Shown here one piece after another: positions 55,526 through 64,000 of a DNA stretch of 64,000 nucleotides. A program made the translations under genes and the position numbers. Under the pieces are notes generated by a model, which searched no databases, was not told where the DNA came from, and worked only from the letters and a program-made list of their open reading frames with translations. How positions within the stretch are numbered: the first letter of the stretch is position 1; each line of letters begins with the position of its first letter. The DNA is from Roseobacter sp. Its GTDB lineage: Bacteria > Pseudomonadota > Alphaproteobacteria > Rhodobacterales > Rhodobacteraceae. Where the stretch lies: the NCBI GenBank assembly GCA_002731875.1, contig PCCY01000011.1, positions 1 through 64,000 on the forward strand. Reading direction: 5' to 3'.

Positions 55526-56512
55526 ATGCGCGCTTGGTTATTTTCGATCTTTCTTATCTCGGGCACCGCGGCGCAGGCCGACGTGCCCCGCGTCGCCACA
55601 GATATCGCACCTGTGCATTCATTGGTCGCGATGGTGATGGAAGGGGTGGGCACACCGGATCTGATTATCCCATCGGGTGCTACGCCGCACAGCTATGCCA
55701 TGCGCCCCTCAGAGGCCCGCGCGCTTGCGCAGGCTGATATGGTGATATGGATCGGCCCCGCGCTGACGCCGTGGCTGGCTGATCCGATCAAAAGCCTGGC
55801 GCCGAACGCTCAATCAATCGAACTGATGGCGGTGGCTGGAACCCAATTGCTGGCAAACCGCACCGGGGTGGCCTTTGAGGCTGACAAGCATGACGCGGTC
55901 GCCACGGGGGGTGCCGCGGACCAAACGGTGCCATCGGCGCAGGCAGAGGCAGAAACCGCGCCCGCACATGCTGACGGTGATGTTCACGCCGCAGGCGGTT
56001 TTGACCCGCATGTCTGGCTGGACCCCGAAAACGCGAAACTATGGCTAGGCACCATTGCGAATGCCTTGTCAGCGCGCGATCAGGAAAACGCCGCAACTTA
56101 TGCTGCGAATGCCGCCCAAGGGGCCACTCAATTGGATGAACTGCAAACACGGCTAGAGGCGCAACTTGCCCCCCTTCAGGGGCGTCCGTTCATCGTTTTT
56201 CACGACGCCTATCACTATTTCGAGGCGCGCTTTGGGGTCGAGGCGCGCGCCGCCATCTCTTTGAGCGACGGAGTCGCGCCGAGCGCGGCACGGATGGCCG
56301 AGGTCAAGAATGTCGTTGGACAAAGCGGGGCAACCTGTGTGTTCACGGAACCGCAGTTCAATCCCGGGATCATCACTGCGCTGCAAACTCAAGCCACCTT
56401 GACCACAGCATCCATCGACCCGCTTGGGGCAAGATTACCCCAAGGTCCCGAATTGTATCCCGCCTTGATCGAGAGCGTCGGAACCGCATTCACGGCCTGT
56501 CTGACGCAGTAA
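55526..56512 (+). CDS. znuA: Zinc ABC transporter periplasmic binding protein
   Basis: A 328-residue cluster A-I metal-binding lipoprotein-like receptor with signal peptide (MRAWLFSIFLISGTAAQA-DV). Metal ligands are seen as His in APVHSL, GATPHSYAM, HVWLDP and the C-terminal CVFTEPQF...DPLG region. A short loop (about 120-155) contains HAD and HAAGGFDPH in place of a long His-rich loop. The start at 55526 is preferred because an earlier ATG (55493) falls inside the second Zur box. Confidence 0.88.
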   Translation: MRAWLFSIFLISGTAAQADVPRVATDIAPVHSLVAMVMEGVGTPDLIIPSGATPHSYAMRPSEARALAQADMVIWIGPALTPWLADPIKSLAPNAQSIELMAVAGTQLLANRTGVAFEADKHDAVATGGAADQTVPSAQAEAETAPAHADGDVHAAGGFDPHVWLDPENAKLWLGTIANALSARDQENAATYAANAAQGATQLDELQTRLEAQLAPLQGRPFIVFHDAYHYFEARFGVEARAAISLSDGVAPSAARMAEVKNVVGQSGATCVFTEPQFNPGIITALQTQATLTTASIDPLGARLPQGPELYPALIESVGTAFTACLTQ

Positions 56513-56589
56513 CCTTGGCTTAGCCCATGTCGCTACGCCTCTGGCACTGACGTTCTTGCCTGCGGACAGCACAGAGGGAAAGGTGAACA

Positions 56590-56623
56590 AATAAATTGCG
56601 CCCAAGGGGGGTTCTTGGGCGCA
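56590..56623 (-). terminator. Hairpin terminator between znuA and phoX
   Basis: A perfect 10-base-pair stem TGCGCCCAAG / CTTGGGCGCA has a seven-base loop. On the minus strand it is followed by the T-rich ATTTATTTG, so it fits phoX termination; it could also serve znuA from the other side. Confidence 0.7.
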
Positions 56624-56681
56624 GCACCTGTTGAAAAATCCGAATGTAAATATCGCGGTCAAATTTGCGGGGTAGAAATGG

Positions 56682-58712
56682 TCAGACGGCGATCTTGCCA
56701 CCGCCCTGTTTGGTAATCACCACCACCGACGGGCGGGGTGGCATCTTGGGATCAAAGTCAGGCCAACGCGTGGCGGGATCTTCGAACGTGCTTTCGCGTT
56801 CAAAACCCGCAAGGTTCTTGGTGCCATCGGTACCGGGGTGCTGCACCGCCACAAACAATGTCTCACCGTCGTCGGTAAAGTACGGGCCGCACATCTCGCT
56901 TCCGACGGGACAACGAAAGAAGAGCTTGGATGTGCCGCGGCCATCGCCTTCGGTTTCGACAGCGTACAGCCCGTCCGATTTGCCCGTCTTGTCCCAATTG
57001 CCACCCTGGTCAGTGGCCACCCACAGGCGGCCATCGGCATCGATCGCGCAGTTATCGGGGCTGCCGAACCAGCCGTTTTCCGTCGTGTCCGGGTTCCATT
57101 GGGCACCCACTTCGGTCACGTCGGGGTCGCCACATTTTACCAGGATAGACCAGGTTCCTGACGTTGCCGAATGGTTTGCGCCGTCTTCCTTGATTTCTAT
57201 GATGTGGCCAAAGCTGCTTTCGGCGCGGGGGTTGGCGGCGTTTACCTGATCTGGCTTGCGCTTGGTGTTGTTGGTCAGCATGATATACGCGGTGCCGTCG
57301 CCGCGTGGCTGCGCATCTTCGGGGCGGTCCATCGGGGTCGCGCCCAACAAGTCTGCGGCAATGCGCGCGTCAATCATCACATCGCCCTGGTCAGCGAACC
57401 CGTTTTCCTGGGTCAGCGGTCCCTCGCCATGGATCAGCGGTAACCAGTTGACGGTACCGTCCGCGTCAAATCGGGCAACGTAAAGCGTCCCGTCGCTCAG
57501 CAGGTTGGAATTCGCGCTGCGGTCATCCGATACCTTGCCAGCCGACACATATTTATATTGATAATCAAAGCGGTTATCATCGCCCATGTAGACGACCAGA
57601 CGCCCGTCGCTCGCAACCGTGGTTTCGGCACCTTCATGGCGGAACCGGCCCAAAGCCGTGTGTTTGACGGGAACCGAGGTCGGGTCCATCGGGTCCACTT
57701 CGACGACCCAGCCAAACTTGTTGGGGGCATGGGGTTCGGCGTCGATGTTGAACCGGTCATGATGCGCCCCCCACGCGTACCACATTCCGGGAATGCCGTA
57801 TCTCTTATAAGAGGCCGCCTCTGGGTGATCATCGGCGATCACGGGTTTGCCGTCGTCATCCAGCATGTTGGTCCAGAAATAGCCGTGAAAGTTTTCCTCG
57901 GCCATCAGCCAGGTACCCCAAGGTGTCATGCCTCCGGCACAATTGTTCAACGTGCCGATAACATTGGCCCCATCGGGGTCATCATTGGTTTTCATCCGTG
58001 CATGGCCGGCAGCCGGTCCATCAAGGGTCATTGCGGTCTCGAGCGGGGTGATACGGCGGTTCATTTTGCCGTCGCGCACAACCTGCCAGGCACCTGCGCC
58101 GTCTTTGGCAATCTCGACCACCGACCCGCCATGCGCGGCCATTTCGATGTCGATCAGCGCCGGGGTCATGCCGGAAAACTGTGCGCGGTCCTGACGGCCC
58201 AGGCCGGGAAACATGACCTCTTCGTTGGTGTATTCGTGGTTCACGCACAGCAATCCGCGCGACCCGTCATCGTTGAGCGCTACAAACCCGACATAGTCGT
58301 TGTTATACCCGAACTGCCCAAGCTGCGCAGCGGCGGTTTGGTTCATCACGTCAAACTCGGGCGCGTCGGCCAAAATCGGGTCGCCCCATCGCAACAGAAT
58401 CTTGGCATCATAGCCGTCGGCGACATGGTGCGTTTCATCGTTGCCCCACGTCAGTTCGTCAAAGGCGTAACGGCTTTTCGAGGTCTCGGCGCGGGCTTGA
58501 CCCGGTGCGACAAGCGCCGAGGTCCCGAAAAGCGCCGTGGTGGCAGTGACGCCCAACATGCCACGCAAAACACCGCGGCGGCCATAGCGGGCATTGATCA
58601 CATCGCCGATGGTCTTGCCCAGGTTCTGGTTGGTTGGAATGTCGTCAAAGGCTTCGAATGCTTCGGCCTTGTTGCCAATGGTCGGGTCACTGAGGATCTG
58701 GCGGCGGGTCAT
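56682..58712 (-). CDS. phoX: PhoX-type alkaline phosphatase (DUF839)
   Basis: A 676-residue Tat-exported phosphatase. The N-terminal region carries the twin-arginine segment RYGRRGVLRGMLG (near residue 45) and a hydrophobic stretch ending in APGQARA. The mature part is the PhoX beta-propeller with VNHEYTNEEVMFPG, NCAGGMTPWGTWLMAEENFHG and SPDNCAIDADGRLWVATDQGG. PhoX hydrolyses phosphate monoesters with Ca/Fe cofactors. It is preceded by a PHO box, so it should be induced by phosphate starvation. The start follows AGGAG. Confidence 0.92.
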   Translation of the reverse strand: MTRRQILSDPTIGNKAEAFEAFDDIPTNQNLGKTIGDVINARYGRRGVLRGMLGVTATTALFGTSALVAPGQARAETSKSRYAFDELTWGNDETHHVADGYDAKILLRWGDPILADAPEFDVMNQTAAAQLGQFGYNNDYVGFVALNDDGSRGLLCVNHEYTNEEVMFPGLGRQDRAQFSGMTPALIDIEMAAHGGSVVEIAKDGAGAWQVVRDGKMNRRITPLETAMTLDGPAAGHARMKTNDDPDGANVIGTLNNCAGGMTPWGTWLMAEENFHGYFWTNMLDDDGKPVIADDHPEAASYKRYGIPGMWYAWGAHHDRFNIDAEPHAPNKFGWVVEVDPMDPTSVPVKHTALGRFRHEGAETTVASDGRLVVYMGDDNRFDYQYKYVSAGKVSDDRSANSNLLSDGTLYVARFDADGTVNWLPLIHGEGPLTQENGFADQGDVMIDARIAADLLGATPMDRPEDAQPRGDGTAYIMLTNNTKRKPDQVNAANPRAESSFGHIIEIKEDGANHSATSGTWSILVKCGDPDVTEVGAQWNPDTTENGWFGSPDNCAIDADGRLWVATDQGGNWDKTGKSDGLYAVETEGDGRGTSKLFFRCPVGSEMCGPYFTDDGETLFVAVQHPGTDGTKNLAGFERESTFEDPATRWPDFDPKMPPRPSVVVITKQGGGKIAV

Positions 58713-58785
58713 TGCTGCTCCTTGTTGGGTGATAATCGGTTTGGCAAAACTTAATATAATTCTGTCACAAAGATATGCAGACCGG

Positions 58786-58803
58786 ATGACAGTTCTATGA
58801 CAA
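58786..58803 (-). promoter_or_regulatory. PHO box upstream of phoX
   Basis: On the minus strand, TTGTCAT-AGAA-CTGTCAT is an almost perfect pair of 7-base PhoB repeats at 11-base spacing. A CATATC-like -10 follows about 12 bases later. It lies 74 bases upstream of the phoX ATG. Confidence 0.85.
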
Positions 58804-59014
58804 GGCTCTGGCGGCCGGCACCCTTGATATTAGCCAATAAGTTTGGGTGCGAAAGAAAATACAGCTTACTTCATGACACATGCGGTGCCATGCCAAAGCA
58901 GCCGGGATTTCGATGATCCGACCGGCCCCCCTTGAACCCCATGTTGGGCGCGACTAATCTTAGTGCAAGATTTCGCGGGGATGGTCCTGTGAACGGCAAA
59001 ATCAGGCAGGCTTT

Positions 59015-59674
59015 ATGAACGATCCCTATGATACTTACATGAATACGCTCGTCCCTATGGTGGTTGAACAAACCAGCCGTGGTGAACGTGCCTACGATAT
59101 CTTCTCGCGGTTGCTGAAAGAACGGATCATCTTCCTGTCCGGTCCAGTGCATGACGGCATGTCGTCGCTGATCGTCGCGCAATTGCTGCACCTTGAGGCG
59201 GAAAATCCCTCCAAGGAAATCTCCATGTACATCAATAGCCCCGGCGGGGTGGTGACTTCGGGTCTGTCGATTTACGACACGATGCAGTACATCAAGCCAA
59301 AGGTATCCACCCTCGTGATCGGGCAGGCCGCCTCGATGGGGTCTTTGCTGTTGCAGGCCGGCGAGCCGGGCATGCGCTTTTCCCTGCCCAACAGCCGCGT
59401 CATGGTGCACCAGCCGTCCGGCGGGTATCAGGGACAGGCGACCGACATCATGATCCACGCGCAGGAAACCCAAAAACTCAAGACACGTTTGAATGAAATT
59501 TATGTCAAACACACTGGCCAGTCGCTTGAGAAAGTCGAAGCGGCGCTTGAACGGGACAACTTCATGTCACCAGAAGAAGCAAAGGATTGGGGCCTGATTG
59601 ACGAGATCGTTGAAAATCGCGGTAAGATGGACGATCCCGATGCCCCTAAAGACGGTGGTAAAAAAGGCAAGTAA
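59015..59674 (+). CDS. clpP: ATP-dependent Clp protease proteolytic subunit
   Basis: A 219-residue serine protease. The nucleophile Ser lies in [14 protein letters not shown] and the catalytic His in [12 protein letters not shown], with oxyanion region [12 protein letters not shown]. It forms the double heptamer degradation chamber that works with ClpX encoded 131 bases downstream. Charged C-terminal tail (KDGGKKGK). Confidence 0.95.
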   Translation: MNDPYDTYMNTLVPMVVEQTSRGERAYDIFSRLLKERIIFLSGPVHDGMSSLIVAQLLHLEAENPSKEISMYINSPGGVVTSGLSIYDTMQYIKPKVSTLVIGQAASMGSLLLQAGEPGMRFSLPNSRVMVHQPSGGYQGQATDIMIHAQETQKLKTRLNEIYVKHTGQSLEKVEAALERDNFMSPEEAKDWGLIDEIVENRGKMDDPDAPKDGGKKGK

Positions 59675-59681
59675 ACAAGGC

Positions 59682-59719
59682 GTGCGTGGCCTGTGATTTT
59701 ACGATTGTGGACCACGCAC
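59682..59719 (+). promoter_or_regulatory. Inverted repeat between clpP and clpX
   Basis: GTGCGTGG and CCACGCAC are complementary with a 22-base spacer, eight bases after the clpP stop. It could be a partial terminator or an mRNA-processing site separating clpP from clpX expression. Confidence 0.45.
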
Positions 59720-59805
59720 TGCTGGCCTAAGCTGGTCAGGAGCAAATAATTTAATGCATCGCCAAATGGCGGGCGCGATCAAACGACAGACCTGAAAGGG
59801 TTGAA

Positions 59806-61071
59806 ATGGCTAATACTACGAGCGGCGACAGCAAAAATACACTTTATTGCAGCTTTTGTGGCAAAAGCCAGCATGAGGTGCGCAAGCTGATTGCAGGGCC
59901 AACCGTGTTCATCTGCGATGAATGTGTTGAGCTTTGCATGGACATCATTCGCGAGGAAACCAAGGCGTCGGGCCTGAAAGCGACCGATGGCGTACCTACT
60001 CCGAAGGACATCTGCGCCGTGTTGGATGACTATGTCATCGGCCAAGCCATGGCAAAGAAGGTTTTGTCGGTTGCGGTCCACAATCACTATAAGCGTCTAA
60101 ACCATGCCCAAAAGGGCGGTGACATCGAATTGGCAAAATCCAACATTTTGCTGATCGGCCCAACCGGTTGCGGCAAGACCCTGCTGGCGCAGACGTTGGC
60201 GCGTATTCTGGATGTACCGTTTACCATGGCTGACGCCACCACGCTGACCGAAGCGGGATATGTGGGCGAAGATGTGGAAAACATCATCCTCAAGCTGCTG
60301 CAAGCGTCCGAATATAACGTCGAACGCGCGCAGCGCGGTATCGTCTATATTGACGAAGTGGATAAAATCACGCGCAAGTCCGAGAACCCTTCGATCACCC
60401 GTGACGTATCGGGCGAGGGCGTTCAGCAAGCGTTGCTCAAGCTGATGGAAGGCACGGTCGCATCCGTACCGCCACAAGGCGGGCGCAAACATCCACAGCA
60501 AGAGTTCCTGCAAGTGGATACTACCAACATCCTGTTCATCTGCGGCGGTGCCTTTGCCGGACTGGATCGGATCATCGCCGCACGCGGCAAGGGGTCGGCC
60601 ATGGGCTTCGGTGCCGATGTCCGCGACAAGGATGCGCGCGGCATCGGTGAGATCTTTACCGATCTGGAACCCGAAGACCTGTTAAAATTCGGCCTGATCC
60701 CTGAATTTGTCGGTCGTTTGCCGGTTTTGGCAACGCTCGAAGATCTGGACGAGGACGCGTTGGTCACGATCCTGACCCAACCAAAGAACGCGTTGGTCAA
60801 GCAGTATCAGCGTCTGTTCGAGATCGAGGACACGCAGCTGTCGTTCACCGATGATGCGCTCACGGCGATCGCGAAACGTGCGATTGAACGCAAGACAGGC
60901 GCTCGTGGCTTGCGCTCCATTCTTGAGGATATCCTTCTGAATACCATGTTTGAATTACCTGGTATGGATAGCGTGACCGAGGTCGTCGTGAATGAAGAGG
61001 CCGTCATGTCTGATGCGGCACCTTTGATGATCCACGCCGATGCCGAGAAAACGTCGGCGACAGCGGGCTGA
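59806..61071 (+). CDS. clpX: ATP-dependent Clp protease ATP-binding subunit ClpX
   Basis: A 421-residue AAA+ unfoldase. It has an N-terminal zinc finger ([17 protein letters not shown]...CDECVELC), Walker [13 protein letters not shown], Walker [10 protein letters not shown], the ClpP-binding IGF-type region and sensor II ([12 protein letters not shown]). It recognises tagged substrates and feeds them to ClpP. A terminator follows. Confidence 0.96.
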   Translation: MANTTSGDSKNTLYCSFCGKSQHEVRKLIAGPTVFICDECVELCMDIIREETKASGLKATDGVPTPKDICAVLDDYVIGQAMAKKVLSVAVHNHYKRLNHAQKGGDIELAKSNILLIGPTGCGKTLLAQTLARILDVPFTMADATTLTEAGYVGEDVENIILKLLQASEYNVERAQRGIVYIDEVDKITRKSENPSITRDVSGEGVQQALLKLMEGTVASVPPQGGRKHPQQEFLQVDTTNILFICGGAFAGLDRIIAARGKGSAMGFGADVRDKDARGIGEIFTDLEPEDLLKFGLIPEFVGRLPVLATLEDLDEDALVTILTQPKNALVKQYQRLFEIEDTQLSFTDDALTAIAKRAIERKTGARGLRSILEDILLNTMFELPGMDSVTEVVVNEEAVMSDAAPLMIHADAEKTSATAG

Positions 61072-61093
61072 TTTCAGGAATTTAATGTCGATG

Positions 61094-61120
61094 AAGGCGT
61101 GTCAGGGTGGCACGCCTTTT
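61094..61120 (+). terminator. Intrinsic terminator of clpX
   Basis: The stem AAGGCGTG / CACGCCTT, with a nine-base loop, is followed by further T residues (TT, then CCGTTT). It begins 22 bases after the clpX stop. Confidence 0.7.
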
Positions 61121-61220
61121 CCGTTTGCGAGGGCAGCATACAGCCACTTGCGCAAATGCGTCTTGACCACGATACGGCAACCCGCTTTGAGTGCGGTATA
61201 ACAGTCAATCAGGAAACTCC

Positions 61221-61592
61221 ATGACACAGCGAATTTATTCAGGCGGCGAATTCGAAGCGAAGATCGGCTATTGCCGTGCGGTGGTTGCAGGCGGTTTTGT
61301 CCATGTTGCGGGGACAGTGGGGCAGGGCGACACGGTGACCGACCAGTGCCGCGCGGCCTTGGCGACAATCAAGGCCGCGTTGCAAGAGGCGGGCTGTGAT
61401 ATGGCCGATGTCGTTCGAGTTAACTATTATCTGCAAGACCGTGCCGAATTTGAACCATGCTGGCCAATCCTTGCCGAAACCTTTGGTGACGCCCCACCTG
61501 CGGCGACGATGATAGAATGTGGCTTGATCGACGCCAAATACCGTATCGAAATCGAAGTGACTGCCTGTCATCCCGGTCCGAAACCGTCATAA
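61221..61592 (+). CDS. RidA-family protein
   Basis: A 123-residue YjgF/RidA-fold protein. It starts MTQRIYSGGEFEAKIGYCRAV behind AGGAAA. Conserved segments: GGFVHVAGTVGQGD, MADVVRVNYYLQDRAEFEPC and PAATMIECGLIDAKYRIEIEVTA. It lacks the Arg of classical RidA in the PxRxxV region (PAATMIE), so it belongs to a divergent subgroup. Unlike the RidA in the anthranilate cluster, it sits alone after clpX. Confidence 0.82.
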   Translation: MTQRIYSGGEFEAKIGYCRAVVAGGFVHVAGTVGQGDTVTDQCRAALATIKAALQEAGCDMADVVRVNYYLQDRAEFEPCWPILAETFGDAPPAATMIECGLIDAKYRIEIEVTACHPGPKPS

Positions 61593-61663
61593 AGCTGCCC
61601 TAACCACGCTAGACCTTTGCGCGTCCTTGGTGCATATAACTGTCACAGCTTCAGGAGACCTTC

Positions 61664-62047
61664 ATGGGCATTCTCACTTCTATTTTGCGCGGCGTGTCTT
61701 GGTGGAACAGCCAAACGCTGAATACACAGCTTTTTACTTGGCGCAAGGGCATCAAGGTTGGCGAAGATGCCCAAGGAAACATCTATTATCGCAATGCCGA
61801 TGACAGCAAACGCTGGGTTATCTTCAACGGAGAAATCGAAGCGACGCGGGTAAATGTCGATTGGCACGGGTGGCTGCACCGGACATGGGACAAGACCCCG
61901 GAGGATCAGCCGCTGGTTCGCAAGGTTTGGGAAAAACCGCATCAGGAAAACCTTACCGGTACGCCCTTGGCCTATGCCCCGGCCGGGTCGATCCGAAAGA
62001 AGCAACCGGTGGAGCGTGGTGATTACGAGGCATGGAGCCCGGAATAG
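61664..62047 (+). CDS. NADH:ubiquinone oxidoreductase subunit NDUFA12
   Basis: A 127-residue supernumerary complex I subunit (B17.2/NDUFA12 family), known from alphaproteobacteria and mitochondria. Recognisable segments are WRKGIKVGEDAQGNIYYRN, RRWVIFNG-like KRWVIFNGEIEATRV and the W-H-x-W-L-H motif. It binds the peripheral arm and helps complex I assembly. It is followed after three bases by the MlaD gene. Confidence 0.93.
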   Translation: MGILTSILRGVSWWNSQTLNTQLFTWRKGIKVGEDAQGNIYYRNADDSKRWVIFNGEIEATRVNVDWHGWLHRTWDKTPEDQPLVRKVWEKPHQENLTGTPLAYAPAGSIRKKQPVERGDYEAWSPE

Positions 62048-62050
62048 ATC

Positions 62051-62500
62051 ATGCGCGAAGATCTGCCAGAGATACTCGTGGGTGGCGTCGTATTGGCGGC
62101 AGCACTGGGATTTGCGGTTTTCGCCGGTCAGGCAGCGGGCGTTGGGGGCAGTGGCGGCGGTTATACGTTACATGCAAGCTTCCGTAGCCTCGAGGGCGTC
62201 GATGTTGGTACGGATCTGCGGCTGGCCGGTGTCAAGATCGGCAAGGTCACCGACGTTTCGTTGAACGGTGAAACATTTCGGGCAGATACGACCGTCAAAA
62301 TATCTGATGGTATAGAAATACCCGATGACAGCGCGTTGATCGTATCCTCCGAAGGGTTGCTTGGTGGGAACTACATGGAAATCGTACCCGGTGGTTCTGC
62401 GTCATACTTTACCCAAGGTGACGTGATAAGTGACACGCAAGGTGCCGTCAGCCTTATATCGCTGCTGTTGAAGTTTGTATCGGGGCAAGGTAACAAATGA
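62051..62500 (+). CDS. mlaD: Outer-membrane lipid asymmetry protein MlaD (MCE domain)
   Basis: A 149-residue protein with one N-terminal membrane anchor (EILVGGVVLAAALGFAVFAG) and a single MCE domain (YTLHASFRSLEGVDVGTDLRLAGVKIGKV...SEGLLGGNYMEIVPGG). MlaD hexamers shuttle phospholipids to and from the MlaFEB ABC transporter; mlaE/F are not in the window. It overlaps the DUF2155 gene by four bases. Confidence 0.9.
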   Translation: MREDLPEILVGGVVLAAALGFAVFAGQAAGVGGSGGGYTLHASFRSLEGVDVGTDLRLAGVKIGKVTDVSLNGETFRADTTVKISDGIEIPDDSALIVSSEGLLGGNYMEIVPGGSASYFTQGDVISDTQGAVSLISLLLKFVSGQGNK

Positions 62501-62853
62501 TGCGTAAATTATTGTGTTTGTTGGCATTTATTGCCGTACCAGCCCACGCGCAGGAAGCGACAAGCGCAAACGGCGCGGTGCTGAGGGCGTTGGACAAAGT
62601 ATCAGGGGCTGCGCGGGATGTTGAAATCACCCGCGGCCAGAGCGTTGAAATCGGATCCTTGACCGTCCAGTTGAACGATTGCCGCTTTCCGGTAGGCAAC
62701 CCGTCCGGTGATGCCTATGCGGAGCTTGAAATTACTGAATCGGGCGGCGACGGCAGGCTCTTTTCTGGCTGGATGATCGCATCTTCTCCGGCGTTATCCG
62801 CGCTGGAGCACCCGCGCTACGATGTTTGGGTCATCCGCTGCACCACCTCGTAA
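62497..62853 (+). CDS. DUF2155 periplasmic protein
   Basis: A 118-residue protein with signal peptide (MMRKLLCLLAFIAVPAHA-QE). Its core is DUF2155: VLRALDKVSGAARDVEI, GSLTVQLNDCRFPVGNPSGDAYAELEI, and WMIASSPALSALEHPRYDVWVIRC. Two Cys residues (near 61 and 115) may form a disulphide. Function unknown; commonly found next to mlaD in this group. Its end overlaps the convergent aat gene by 37 bases. Confidence 0.85.
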   Translation: MMRKLLCLLAFIAVPAHAQEATSANGAVLRALDKVSGAARDVEITRGQSVEIGSLTVQLNDCRFPVGNPSGDAYAELEITESGGDGRLFSGWMIASSPALSALEHPRYDVWVIRCTTS

Positions 62854-63452
62854 GGGGTGGCCAATGCGGGTTGCGAAAACTCGGCTGACTTTTGCAGGGC
62901 AAGCCGAAGATACGCTTGATAGGTGTCCCGAGACACTTCAACCGCCCCCAATGATGCAAGATGCGCTGTTAGAAACTGCGTATCGAACAGGCTGAAGCCA
63001 GCCCGGTTCAGCCGGTCCACCAAACAGGCAAGAGCGATCTTTGATGCGTTATCACGGCGTGAGAACATGCTTTCGCCGAAAAACGCGGCCCCCAGGGTCA
63101 CGCCGTATACACCACCCACCAGCGTATCGTTTTCCCACACCTCCAGCGAATGGGCATGCCCCTGTTTGAAGAGCTGTTTGTACAGTGTGAAGATTACATC
63201 GTTGATCCAGGTTTCGGCACGGTCGGCGCAGCCTTCTACCACTTGGGTAAAGGCCGTGTTGATGGTGATGGTAAAAGCGGTATGCCGCATTGTGCGCGCC
63301 AAACTGCGCGAAATATGGAATCTGTCCAGAGGAAAGATGCCACGTCGTTGCGGGTCGACCCAGAAGATCTCCGGGTCGCCGCGGTGTTCAGCCATCGGAA
63401 ATATCCCGACAGAATAGCCGCGCAGTAAAAGCTCGGCCGTAAGCTCAGGCAT
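62817..63452 (-). CDS. aat: Leucyl/phenylalanyl-tRNA-protein transferase
   Basis: A 211-residue transferase starting MPELTAELLLRGYSVGIFPMAEHR, chosen because it matches the family N-terminus and overlaps the accC stop. Motifs include IFWVDPQRRGIFPLDRFHISRSL, HAHSLEVWENDTLVGGVYGV and FFGESMFSRRDNASKIAL. It adds Leu or Phe to proteins with N-terminal Arg/Lys, tagging them for ClpS/ClpAP (N-end rule). It is cotranscribed with accC. Confidence 0.94.
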   Translation of the reverse strand: MPELTAELLLRGYSVGIFPMAEHRGDPEIFWVDPQRRGIFPLDRFHISRSLARTMRHTAFTITINTAFTQVVEGCADRAETWINDVIFTLYKQLFKQGHAHSLEVWENDTLVGGVYGVTLGAAFFGESMFSRRDNASKIALACLVDRLNRAGFSLFDTQFLTAHLASLGAVEVSRDTYQAYLRLALQKSAEFSQPALATPYEVVQRMTQTS

Positions 63453-64000
63453 TGCCCAGGTTTGTTTCAAGCCAATGTTCGAGCCAGTGGATATTGTAAT
63501 CCCCCGTCAGGATGTCCTTTTCCTGCAACAGTGCGTGAAACAGCGGAATGGTCGTATCCACACCATCGACGATCAATTCACCCAAAGCCCGGTTCAGACG
63601 CGCCAATGCTTCGGGACGGTCTCGGCCATGTACGATCAGCTTACCGATCAAACTGTCATAGTATGGCGGGATTTTATAGCCGTCGTATAATGCACTATCC
63701 ATCCGTACGCCAAGACCGCCAGGGGCGTGATACTGGGTGATCTTACCGGGGCACGGAGAAAAGTTGGGCAGCTTTTCCGCGTTGATCCGGACTTCGATGG
63801 CGTGCCCGTTGATGTGCAGGTCGTCCTGGGAAAAGGACATGTCCAGCCCGGCCGCGACACGTATTTGTTCGCGCACAAGATCAACCCCAAAGATACCTTC
63901 GGTAACGGGATGTTCCACCTGGAGGCGGGTATTCATCTCGATAAAGTAGAACTCACCGTTTTCATAAAGAAACTCGATTGTTCCAGCGCCGCTATACTTG
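63445..64000 (-). CDS. accC: Acetyl-CoA carboxylase biotin carboxylase subunit (3' part)
   Basis: The C-terminal 184 residues of biotin carboxylase; the gene runs off the window edge. Visible parts: YSGAGTIEFLYENGEFYFIE, MNTRLQVEHPVTEG (catalytic Glu/Arg loop), GHAIEVRINAEK and YYDSLIGKLIVHGRDR. It carboxylates biotin on AccB with ATP and bicarbonate in the first step of fatty acid synthesis. Its stop overlaps the start of aat. Confidence 0.95.
   Translation of the reverse strand, partial: KYSGAGTIEFLYENGEFYFIEMNTRLQVEHPVTEGIFGVDLVREQIRVAAGLDMSFSQDDLHINGHAIEVRINAEKLPNFSPCPGKITQYHAPGGLGVRMDSALYDGYKIPPYYDSLIGKLIVHGRDRPEALARLNRALGELIVDGVDTTIPLFHALLQEKDILTGDYNIHWLEHWLETNLGNA

Noticed and set aside
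1..64000. CRISPR arrays, rRNA genes or insertion sequences
   Set aside because: No regularly spaced repeats, rRNA-like segments or transposase genes were recognised in the window.

Overview
The window looks like a chromosomal segment of a marine alphaproteobacterium of the Roseobacter group (Rhodobacteraceae). The signs are a smoEFGKS-mtlK polyol operon, a choXWV transporter, a LuxI/LuxR pair, an NDUFA12 gene next to an MlaD gene, and the zur/znu arrangement. This is inferred from gene content and style, not from a database match. No rRNA, CRISPR array or insertion sequence was seen.

Layout. 0-2 kb: a truncated MHYT membrane protein and a flavin amine oxidase. 2.2-9.9 kb: a LacI regulator and a polyol uptake and oxidation operon (binding protein, two permeases, ATPase, sorbitol dehydrogenase, mannitol 2-dehydrogenase). 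10-14.1 kb: a CHASE-type sensor kinase and an acyl-homoserine-lactone synthase/regulator pair, all on the minus strand. 14.3-17.5 kb: an NAD(P)-binding protein, a semialdehyde dehydrogenase and a divergent DgoK-like protein. 17.8-20.7 kb: choline uptake (choXWV). 20.9-22.8 kb: two poorly characterised proteins. 22.96 kb: tRNA-Thr(TGT).

23-38 kb is an integrated island inserted at the 3' end of that tRNA. It carries a large serine recombinase, three small unknown genes, a 17-bp perfect inverted repeat, a vsr endonuclease, and a tightly coupled five-gene operon: C5 methyltransferase, MutL/MORC-like ATPase, Z1 helicase-like ATPase, DUF4420 PD-(D/E)XK-type protein and AIPR protein. That gene set matches the Mza class of predicted anti-phage systems. 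A convergent reverse transcriptase of the defence-associated DRT2 type follows. Its roughly 500-bp upstream region may hold the template RNA and also contains an unexpected opposite-strand promoter, ribosome site and open frame. The right end of the island is not resolved (about 37.8-38.3 kb).

38.4-53.4 kb: after a small exported protein comes a long co-directional catabolic cluster. It holds a two-domain 2-aminobenzoyl-CoA monooxygenase/reductase, SDR, MarR regulator, enoyl-CoA hydratase, acyl-CoA dehydrogenase, 2-aminobenzoate-CoA ligase, tryptophan 2,3-dioxygenase, kynureninase, a branched-chain-type ABC transporter and a RidA protein. Together they read as tryptophan to kynurenine to anthranilate to anthraniloyl-CoA to CoA-bound ring cleavage. 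53.4-56.5 kb: the zinc uptake locus znuBC-zur with divergent znuA and a Zur box. 56.7-58.8 kb: Tat-exported PhoX phosphatase behind a PHO box. 59-64 kb: core genes clpP, clpX, a second ridA, NDUFA12, mlaD, a DUF2155 protein, aat and the 3' part of accC.

Several starts were moved downstream to the ATG, GTG or TTG with the best ribosome site or family-typical N-terminus; the reasons are given in the entries.
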